A stretch of DNA of 19,632 nt from Bacteroidales bacterium (GTDB taxonomy: Bacteria; Bacteroidota; Bacteroidia; Bacteroidales; WCHB1-69): contig JAFXPL010000004.1 in assembly GCA_017527945.1 (NCBI GenBank), positions 1-19,632 on the forward strand, given 5' to 3'. How positions within the stretch are numbered: the stretch's first letter is position 1; each line of letters starts with the position of its first letter. Of this stretch, positions 14,397-19,632 are shown one piece after another. The notes under the pieces are model-generated. The model was not told the DNA's origin. It saw only the letters and a program-made list of their open reading frames with translations, and did not search any database. The position numbers and the translations under genes were made by a program.

Positions 14397-15577
14397 ATGG
14401 AGGCAAATATAAAACTTTTCGCGCAGGCAATAGCGACTCTCCCGAAAAAACAATCAGGGGCATCATCAGCAAGTGCAACTCAGACAAGTTCTGCAAAGGA
14501 TTTGACACATGGAGCCAACTTGTCAGCATGATTTTCTGCCAGTTCGCAAACAGCACTTCAGTCCGAGACATCAGCAACGGACTGAAATCCGCCACGGGGA
14601 ACTTAAACCACCTGGGCATCCGCGAGGCTCCGTCCAAGCCCACCGTGGCCTACCAGAACCGCCACCGGAGTTCCAACGTATTCAAGGAGATTTACTATGC
14701 CTGCCTTGAACATCTTGGACAGCATACGTTCGGAAAACGCAAGAAATTCAGGTTCAAGAGCCCCATAAAGCTGCTGGACTCGACACTCATCTCGGTGTGC
14801 CTGTCGGTTTTCGACTGGGCGCACTACAAGACCCACAAGGGAGCCGTCAAGATGCACGCAATGCTGGACTTCGACATGCTCCTGCCGCACTACGTCCTCA
14901 TCACGGACGGGAAGAAAGGCGACAACACGGCCGCCAAGCAGATACCCGTGGAGAGGGGGACGGTGGTGGTGTCCGACCGCTATTACTGCGATTTCGAGCT
15001 CCTGAACCTTTGGGACAGCAACGGCGTGTTCTTCGTGGTTCGGCACAAAAGAAACCTCGCGTTCAGGAAGGTGCGGGAGAACGACCTTCCCCCGGTAAGG
15101 CATCAGAATGTGCTCATAGACGAGATCGTCGAACTCACAGGGCCGCAGACAAGAGGCAAATACCCCAAACAGCTAAGGCGCGTGGTCGTTTACAACGAAG
15201 AGAAGGACTTCACTGTCGAACTGCTCACCAACAATTTCAACTGGACGGCCAGCACCATAGGCGAACTCTACAAGTCAAGGTGGCAGATAGAGATTTTCTT
15301 CAGGCACGTTAAGGAGCTGCTGCACATCAAAAGCTTTGTCGGCACATCGCAGAACGCGGTGGAGATACAGCTGTGGACGGCCCTGATCACCATACTGATG
15401 CTCAAATATCTCCAGTTCAAGGCGTCCTACGACTGGTGCCTGTCCAACCTCACCGCGTCGCTGCGCCTGAACACTTTCACCAAAATGGATCTCTGGAAAT
15501 GGCTCGATGAACCCTTCACCCCGCCACCAGACACACCGGGCAATCCAAACGAGGGGGTTCAACTTTCATTTTTCTGA
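14397..15577 (+). CDS. IS4-family DDE transposase, needing a -1 frame change near 14450
   Basis: The transposase cuts and rejoins the element's own ends. DDE motifs: first Asp in LLDSTLISV (codon 14777), second Asp in VVVSDRYY (14975), and Glu in the IS4 signature YKSRWQIEIFFRHVKELL (15290). The main frame is open from 14330 (TTG) or 14339 (ATG), but its first 35 residues do not look like a transposase. From ATG 14397 a different frame reads MEANIKLFAQAIATLPKK, a typical start for this group, and is then joined in sense to TIRGIISKCNSDKFCKGFDTW in the main frame. The switch falls on A6 at 14445-14450. Either the ribosome slips -1 there or one A has been lost, which would make the gene defective. 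The remainder is uninterrupted. Confidence 0.85.
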
Positions 15578-15643
15578 TTTTTCACCCGCAATTGCACTGT
15601 TTGTCGGTGAATAATATTGTTGGAAAATTTATTTAGGACAGTA

Positions 15644-15733
15644 TTGATAAAAGAATTAATTTTGCAGCGTCGTTTGCTTATCTTGACGTTTAACGGACTT
15701 CGCATCAAGGTCGGCGGCAGCGCGAAGAAGTAA
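15644..15733 (+). pseudogene. Possible orphan gene tail next to the IS
   Basis: Directly outside the right IS end, 29 codons without a credible start end in TAA at 15731. The second half (LILTFNGLRIKVGGSAKK) uses GC-rich codons like the real genes here and unlike the AT-rich surroundings. It may be the 3' remnant of a gene destroyed by the insertion or by later deletion. The origin is not recognised, and chance is possible. Confidence 0.25.
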
Positions 15734-15754
15734 AAAATAGAAGTCCCCTATAGT

Positions 15755-16129
15755 ATGATTATTATTCAGAGAGTTTTGTTATCTGTCACTTTTTTTGTGA
15801 TTAGCATAAACTTGTTTGCGCAAATTGATAGTATTATGTACTACGAAAATAATATGTCAAAAAAAAGAATCACTTTGTTTTCGAAGAATAATAAAACAAA
15901 TCACGCAATCAATAACGAAGAAGCGTCTTGCTATCCAATAATGACATATTTATATGAATCTTCTAAAAATTTTTCGACTCTTAATTCTCAAAATGTAATC
16001 GAGCATATCCTAATTCAGCATTTCAACATTAAAAATCACCAACAGCAAAAATTTAAATACACGCCTCCATACAAAGATTTGGATACTGTGAAAAAATATA
16101 TTTTTGGGACACCTGAAAGACCTTATTAA
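15755..16129 (+). CDS. Small AT-rich secreted protein of unknown function
   Basis: Not recognised. The 124-residue protein has a signal peptide (hydrophobic 5-22, ending LFAQ), so it is exported. The mature part is rich in Asn, Lys, Tyr and Ile, with no repeats or membrane segments, and contains one Cys. Codon use is strongly AT-biased compared with the housekeeping genes on both sides, a sign of transfer. It lies between an IS4-family element and a truncated lipoprotein gene. No clear Shine-Dalgarno site is present. It could be a small effector or immunity-type protein, but nothing in the sequence proves this. Confidence 0.6.
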   Translation: MIIIQRVLLSVTFFVISINLFAQIDSIMYYENNMSKKRITLFSKNNKTNHAINNEEASCYPIMTYLYESSKNFSTLNSQNVIEHILIQHFNIKNHQQQKFKYTPPYKDLDTVKKYIFGTPERPY

Positions 16130-16172
16130 ATAAACATTTACATCAAATCTCAAAAAAGTTTTAAATAATTCG

Positions 16173-16180
16173 TATTTTTG
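16173..16180 (+). promoter_or_regulatory. -7 box in the accessory patch
   Basis: TATTTTTG followed by CATC is a strong -7 match, with no clear -33. It would transcribe the coding-like tail at 16207-16323 and the truncated lipoprotein. Confidence 0.4.
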
Positions 16181-16206
16181 CATCATCAAAACCTACACGA
16201 TTACGA

Positions 16207-16323
16207 AAAGACAATGACGGCAATGGTCAACACGATGGAATCATCCCTAATAAAAAGAGAGGGGATGGAATTAAATTAGGAGGTAACTTACAGGAAGTAT
16301 GGCAATGGAAAGAAGTATATTAA
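16207..16323 (+). pseudogene. Orphan C-terminal coding remnant
   Basis: An open frame without a start codon reads KDNDGNGQHDGIIPNKKRG and ends ...LQEVWQWKEVY before a TAA at 16321. It has protein-like composition, including an Asp/Asn/Gly-rich loop of calcium-binding style. It overlaps the start of the next lipoprotein gene by 25 bases. This resembles the 3' end of a larger gene left behind after deletion, followed by its small partner gene. The family is not recognised. Confidence 0.3.
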
Positions 16324-16577
16324 AACACGTACTAATTCAGTGCTACATAGTTGTATCACTATTGATGTCATCGTGCTCATATTCAGATCTGAATTCAAAA
16401 TATGGAGTTGCATATAATCGAGTACGCCAAAACGTCGGCTTGCCTGTCCTTGACTCAACTTGGAGATATAACGAAGCTGTCGGTGTTGTAGGGGGATGTT
16501 GGTTAAATCCGAATTGTCCTAAAGGCAGTCCTGGCTATTACGAAAAAAGTTTTCTTTGCGAAAACGATGAGGAATAG
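16299..16577 (+). pseudogene. Lipoprotein gene truncated by an IS21-family remnant
   Basis: The 92-residue frame begins with a lipoprotein signal (hydrophobic 8-23, box LMSSC with Cys26). A GGAGG at 16279-16283 lies 15 bases before the ATG; a second ATG at 16305 is also possible. The mature part (YNRVRQNVGLPVLDSTWRYN, then a Gly/Cys/Pro-rich stretch) is not recognised. The last two Glu codons and the TAG lie inside sequence that, read on the other strand, continues the IstA frame (GGFKVSYSS). The native 3' end of the gene is therefore missing, and the stop is supplied by the mobile element. The stable N-terminal part may still be exported. Confidence 0.6.
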
Positions 16578-16935
16578 CTCACTTTGAAGCCCCCCGCTCC
16601 AGCTTGCGCCGGATGTCGTGGACGCTCATTCGCTGCTTGCGCATCCCGCCGAACCGGCGGCGCCCGTTCTCTTTCAGGCACACCGAGACTATCCTGCGCA
16701 CTTCCTGTGTCACCACCGGGCAGCGCCTCGGACCGCTGTGGTACTGCGGACATGTGGTCAGTACAGCATCCACCGCCTCTTCCGGATTGTCCGAAAGAAG
16801 AGTGCTTTCATATTCCCTGACGATTTTCATGACCACCTGGCGGCTCACGCCCAGTTCCCTGGAAATCTCCCGCAGGCTCTTTCCGCCCGCGATGTACATG
16901 TGAATGATTTTTTGTCTCTCTTGCATCTTGATCAT
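16568..16935 (-). pseudogene. istA: IstA transposase N-terminal fragment, frameshifted and truncated
   Basis: The frame encodes 118 residues: MIKMQERQKIIHMYIAGGKS, then the helix-turn-helix SLREISRELGVSRQVVMKIV (about 20-39), and a second helical DNA-binding region with KENGRRRFGGMRKQRMSVHDIRRKLE. Full IstA proteins are about 400-520 residues and carry an integrase DDE core, which is absent. The frame ends early as RGASK. Shifting one base at the C6 run (16590-16595 on the plus strand) restores the expected RGGFKVSYSS, after which similarity stops near 16568. Two independent lesions, a frameshift and a truncation, show the gene is dead. Confidence 0.8.
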
Positions 16936-17050
16936 CTTTTACTTTTCCCTATCATTATTTGCTAATGATAACGATGATCAAGTGGTAAACTTTTACGTGG
17001 TTATTTACCATAGAGAAGACCGATGAGCGGGTAAAAACCAAAGAAATACA
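16568..17050 (-). mobile_element. Remnant of an IS21-family element (istA end only)
   Basis: The fragment contains the first third of istA and the upstream terminal region. The outer end is probably at 17050, where the minus strand reads TGTATTTCTTTGG, fitting the TGT start of IS21 ends. Related short repeats follow inside (GGTAAA/TTTACC motifs between about 16983 and 17032). The remainder of istA, all of istB and the other end are missing; the break is at or just before 16568. Confidence 0.75.
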
Positions 17051-17084
17051 CTTTGTCCCGTTTCTGTCTCAGTTTTAACGCAAA

Positions 17085-17116
17085 AATCAGCAACCTACTC
17101 GCGTAAATTGCTGATT
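17085..17116 (-). terminator. Terminator of the tRNA-Ser transcript
   Basis: Perfect 9-bp arms AATCAGCAA (17085-17093) and TTGCTGATT (17108-17116) enclose a 14-base loop. On the minus strand the hairpin is followed by a short T run (17081-17086). It begins 23 bases past the tRNA 3' end. Confidence 0.7.
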
Positions 17117-17138
17117 CTGATTGGATTAAATCGTTTCG

Positions 17139-17225
17139 CGGAGAGAGCGAGATTCGAACTCGCGGTAGAGTTTCCCCTACGTCAGTTTAGCAAACTGGTG
17201 GTTTCAGCCACTCACCCACCTCTCC
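17139..17225 (-). tRNA. tRNA-Ser(GCT)
   Basis: The 87-base minus-strand gene folds as a class II tRNA. The acceptor is GGAGAGG/TCTCTCC with a terminal G-U pair and discriminator G. The D arm contains GAGTGGCTGAAACC. The anticodon loop TTGCTAA gives anticodon GCT, reading AGC and AGT serine codons. The long variable arm is built on GTAGGGGAAACTCTAC, and the T arm is GCGAG-TTCGAAT-CTCGC. CCA is not encoded. Its 3' end faces the IS-rich patch. Confidence 0.95.
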
Positions 17226-17250
17226 GTGGTTTCATTTCTGAAATCGGCGG

Positions 17251-17279
17251 CAAAAATACACTTTTTTTTGATATACCAA
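17251..17279 (-). promoter_or_regulatory. tRNA-Ser promoter
   Basis: On the minus strand a TTG (17277-17279) and TATTTTTG (17251-17258) are 18 bases apart, and the tRNA 5' end is 26 bases past the -7 box. Confidence 0.6.
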
Positions 17280-17356
17280 CAGCCCTGCAAAAAAAAACTT
17301 TGAAATCTGAAACTTGAAACTTCCATCCTCCCCTCCCCGCGTAACCCAAAAAATCG

Positions 17357-17364
17357 TATCTTTG
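17357..17364 (+). promoter_or_regulatory. -7 box of lpxD-lpxC
   Basis: TATCTTTG followed by CCGCCC, 23 bases before the lpxD ATG, is a good -7 match. No clear -33 element is seen. Confidence 0.55.
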
Positions 17365-17386
17365 CCGCCCTAAAATTCGACAGACA

Positions 17387-18397
17387 ATGAAGTATTCCGT
17401 TGCGCAAATCGCAGAATTGATTTCTGCTGAAATAGTGGGAGATCCCGCTGCCGAGATCACCACCATTTGCAAAATCGAGGAGGGCGTGCCCGGCGGCCTC
17501 ACCTTCCTTTCCAACCCGAAATACACCCATTTCCTCTATACCACCAAAGCCACGGCGGCCATCGTCAACAAGGATTTTGTCCCCGAACAAGAAGTCCCCT
17601 GCACCCTCATCAAGGTGGCCAACTCCTACCTTGCCTTCGCGCAGCTGCTCAACTTCTACCAGGAGAACAAGCCCCGCAAGACCGGTGTGTCCGACAAGGC
17701 CTGCATCGCGCCGACGGCCAAAATCGGTCAGAACGTCTATATCGGCGAGTTTGTGAGCGTGGGCGACGGCGCGGTCATCGGCGACGGCGCGAGCCTATAC
17801 CCGCAGACCGTTATCGGCGACCGCGTGACTATCGGCGACCGCACCACCCTCTATGCCGGCGTGAAGGTCTATGAGGACTGCCACATCGGCACCGACTGCA
17901 TCCTCCACGCGGGGGCGGTCATCGGGGCAGACGGCTTCGGCTTCGCCCAGCAGAACGGCGAGTACCTCAAGATCCCGCAGATCGGCAATGTGGAAATCGG
18001 CAATTACGTGGAAATCGGCGCGAACACCTGCATCGACCGCGCCACCATGGGCTCGACACGCATCCACGACCATGTGAAGATCGACAACCTGGTGCAAATC
18101 GCGCACAACGTCATCGTGGGCGAAGGCACGGCTTTCGCGGCCCAAGCGGGCGTGGCCGGATCTGCAAAGCTCGGCAGCCGCTGCATTGTGGCAGGACAGG
18201 CGGGCATCGCAGGCCACATCACCATCGACGACGGCACCGTCATCGGCGCCCAGTCCGGTGTCTCCCACTCCCTCAAGCAGGGCGTCTATCTCGGCAGCCC
18301 GGCCGCACCGGCCTCCGAAGAACGCAAGCTCATCGTGCTGCGCCGCAAATTACCCGAACTGTATCAACAATATATAAAAAACCAAAAGAACCAGTAA
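17387..18397 (+). CDS. lpxD: UDP-3-O-acylglucosamine N-acyltransferase LpxD
   Basis: LpxD transfers a hydroxyacyl chain from acyl-ACP to the amino group of UDP-3-O-acyl-glucosamine, the third step of lipid A synthesis, in the cytosol. The 336-residue length is normal. Residues 1-100 form the UDP-binding N-terminal domain ([31 protein letters not shown]). Residues about 105-300 are left-handed beta-helix hexapeptide repeats ([20 protein letters not shown] and following). The catalytic block [19 protein letters not shown] and the [14 protein letters not shown] segment with the catalytic His are intact. A C-terminal helix ends the protein ([14 protein letters not shown]). lpxC follows after five bases, so the two genes are co-transcribed. 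Confidence 0.97.
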   Translation: MKYSVAQIAELISAEIVGDPAAEITTICKIEEGVPGGLTFLSNPKYTHFLYTTKATAAIVNKDFVPEQEVPCTLIKVANSYLAFAQLLNFYQENKPRKTGVSDKACIAPTAKIGQNVYIGEFVSVGDGAVIGDGASLYPQTVIGDRVTIGDRTTLYAGVKVYEDCHIGTDCILHAGAVIGADGFGFAQQNGEYLKIPQIGNVEIGNYVEIGANTCIDRATMGSTRIHDHVKIDNLVQIAHNVIVGEGTAFAAQAGVAGSAKLGSRCIVAGQAGIAGHITIDDGTVIGAQSGVSHSLKQGVYLGSPAAPASEERKLIVLRRKLPELYQQYIKNQKNQ

Positions 18398-18402
18398 CTT
18401 TC

Positions 18403-19332
18403 ATGACAAATCTGCAAACCACCATCGCCTCCCCGGTCTCCGTGTCGGGGCGAGGCTTACATACGGCGCAGCAGGTGACCGTCACCTTTGTGCCCGCACC
18501 CGCCGATTTCGGTGTCCAGTTTGAGCGCACCGACCTGCCCGGCAACCCCATCGTGAAGGCCACTCCCTACACGGTCTTCGACACCTCCCGCGGCACCTCC
18601 ATCAAGGACGGCGACGCCCAGGTGCACACCATCGAGCACCTCATGGCCGCCCTCGCCGGCCTCGGCATCGACAATGTACTCGTGAAGACCGTCGGCCCGG
18701 AAACCCCCATTCTCGACGGCAGCTCCCGCATCTATGTGGAAATGCTCAAGGAAGTCGGCATCGTCACCCTCGACGCCCCGAAGAAAATCGGCGTTGTGAA
18801 GGAGGAAATCACGTTCGCTATCCCCGAAAAACAGATTGAGATCACCATCAAGCCGGCAAAACGATTCAAAATGACGGTGAATGTGGACTATGGCACCAAA
18901 GTGCTGGCCGAACAGCAGGCCGTGCTCGACAGCATCGAGACCTTCGTGCCGGACGTCTATAACTGCCGCACCTTCGTCTTCCTCGACGAACTGCAATTCC
19001 TGATCCAGAACAACCTGGCACGCGGCGGCGACCTCGACAACGCCATCGTCTTCGTCGATAAGGTACCCGACAACAAGGTGCTGAACGCCCTCGGCGACTT
19101 CTTCCACAAGAAAGACATCACCGTTACTCCCGACCATATCCTGAACAACACGCATTTGCGGCATCCCAATGAACCGGCCCGCCATAAACTGCTCGACCTC
19201 ATCGGAGACCTCTATTTACTGGGGGTTCCGCTATGTGCGGAGATTGTCGCGAACCGTCCCGGACACTTCGCCAACACCGCCTTCGCAAAAAAAATTATGG
19301 AAAGCTGTAACTTTTTGATACAACCTGCGTAA
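18403..19332 (+). CDS. lpxC: UDP-3-O-acyl-N-acetylglucosamine deacetylase LpxC, unfused
   Basis: LpxC is the zinc enzyme that removes acetate from UDP-3-O-acyl-GlcNAc, the committed step of lipid A synthesis. The 309-residue protein matches the length of stand-alone LpxC. Zinc ligands and catalytic residues are present: HTIEH with Glu78 and His79, ARHKLLD with His261 and Asp265, and RPGH with His288. The hydrophobic passage and insert regions are also normal. In Bacteroides, Porphyromonas and relatives LpxC is fused to FabZ, giving about 460 residues. Here the frame stops cleanly after LIQPA, and a terminator follows 55 bases later with no FabZ sequence in any frame. lpxA, often next in the phylum, is absent too. 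Confidence 0.97.
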   Translation: MTNLQTTIASPVSVSGRGLHTAQQVTVTFVPAPADFGVQFERTDLPGNPIVKATPYTVFDTSRGTSIKDGDAQVHTIEHLMAALAGLGIDNVLVKTVGPETPILDGSSRIYVEMLKEVGIVTLDAPKKIGVVKEEITFAIPEKQIEITIKPAKRFKMTVNVDYGTKVLAEQQAVLDSIETFVPDVYNCRTFVFLDELQFLIQNNLARGGDLDNAIVFVDKVPDNKVLNALGDFFHKKDITVTPDHILNNTHLRHPNEPARHKLLDLIGDLYLLGVPLCAEIVANRPGHFANTAFAKKIMESCNFLIQPA

Positions 19333-19387
19333 GAGTATAGTGATTATGAATTAATTTTCATTGTCTTACATAGGTTAATGGTTTTGG

Positions 19388-19417
19388 ACAGCGGTATGAA
19401 CTACCGCTGTTTTTTTG
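19388..19417 (+). terminator. lpxD-lpxC terminator
   Basis: Perfect 9-bp arms ACAGCGGTA (19388-19396) and TACCGCTGT (19402-19410), a 5-base loop and a T8 run form a strong intrinsic terminator 55 bases past the lpxC stop. Confidence 0.9.
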
Positions 19418-19435
19418 TTATGTCCCCAAACATGT

Positions 19436-19481
19436 AAAAAAAAACGAGGGTGTGTCAAAAGTCACGTTTTGGCACATCCTC
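19436..19481 (-). terminator. Minus-strand terminator carrying the shared 21-bp repeat
   Basis: A hairpin pairs GAGGGTGTG (19446-19454) with CACATCCTC (19473-19481), 8 of 9 bases matching. On the minus strand it is followed by T9 (the A run 19436-19444). It would end a minus-strand transcript coming from beyond the right edge. Bases 19446-19466 are the exact reverse complement of 150-170. Confidence 0.6.
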
Positions 19482-19632
19482 TTTTTCATGTGACGATGTG
19501 TTGTGGCTTATAGAAATGTCTGTGGTGATTATTTCTGTGTCGTGTTTGTTTGTGCGACCGCGATGTGGTTCGCGAGGAGGGTTGCCAGCGCGGTTTTTTT
19601 GCAAAAAAAGTGCTTTTTTGACCTTCTTACGC

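Larger units (their letters stand above)
14313..15639 (+). mobile_element. IS4-family insertion sequence, about 1.33 kb
   Basis: The ends are inverted repeats: GTCCTAAATA at 14313-14322 and TATTTAGGAC at 15630-15639. Similarity continues outwards with two mismatches (CAATAGC against CAATACT), so the true ends may be 14306 and 15646. The element carries one transposase gene. No matching target-site duplication is visible beyond either set of ends. Confidence 0.8.
19333..19632. other. 300-base right-edge region without an assignable gene
   Basis: It contains the lpxC terminator, a minus-strand terminator with the repeat shared with the left edge, and a 16-bp palindrome of T7-GC-A7 (19594-19609). 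Two minus-strand frames are open to the right edge (ending at 19529 and at 19455). Either could be the tail of a gene beyond the window, but neither is recognisable. Confidence 0.5.

Noticed and set aside
16584..16965. Several plus-strand open frames opposite the istA fragment
   Set aside because: They are antisense shadows of the IstA coding region, which has a clear helix-turn-helix.
19455..19632. Minus-strand frames open to the right edge, ending at 19455 or at 19529
   Set aside because: The first would stop inside the terminator repeat, and both pass through the T7-GC-A7 palindrome. Neither is recognisable, so no gene is called, although a tail of a gene beyond the window remains possible.

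Overview
The window comes from a Gram-negative bacterium of the phylum Bacteroidota, most likely order Bacteroidales. The evidence is repeated TAnnTTTG-type -7 promoter boxes, a gliding/T9SS type C-terminal domain, a DUF4837 lipoprotein, A-rich leaders instead of Shine-Dalgarno sites, and an lpxD-lpxC pair. Base composition is mixed: GC-rich housekeeping and O-acylation genes surround a markedly AT-rich stretch at about 15.6-16.6 kb.

Layout. 1-2650 (minus strand): a DUF4837 lipoprotein, an ECF sigma factor, and an anti-sigma-like membrane protein ending in a T9SS/gliding-type C-terminal domain, followed by a terminator. 2754-3851 (plus): dprA. 3856-4515 (minus): a membrane-anchored coiled-coil protein with 54-bp tandem repeats. 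4732-5430 (plus): a NUDIX/winged-helix regulator of the NrtR/AraR type, with two palindromes upstream. 5480-10136 (plus): a tightly packed set of two SGNH-fold proteins and an MBOAT acyltransferase, joined by 22-bp and 4-bp overlaps, which looks like a cell-surface O-acylation unit. 10166-10777 (minus): a HicAB toxin-antitoxin pair with an operator dyad over its promoter. 11157-12128 (plus): two small unknown lipoproteins with a clear terminator. 12209-14263 (minus): a large secreted protein with Asp-box (BNR-like) motifs.

14313-17050 is an accessory patch. It holds an IS4-family element whose transposase needs a -1 frame change, AT-rich orphan genes and gene tails, and the end of an IS21-family element that has truncated a lipoprotein gene. 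The patch lies directly downstream of the 3' end of tRNA-Ser(GCT) (17139-17225, minus), a typical place for islands to accumulate.

17387-19332 (plus): lpxD and lpxC, early lipid A synthesis, closed by a strong terminator. This LpxC is a stand-alone protein, whereas the usual Bacteroidota form is an LpxC-FabZ fusion. A 21-bp sequence shared in inverted orientation occurs in terminator-like hairpins at both ends of the window.

The points most worth following up are the anti-sigma/T9SS domain fusion, the twin SGNH plus MBOAT operon, the unfused LpxC, and the orphan-gene and IS debris beside tRNA-Ser.
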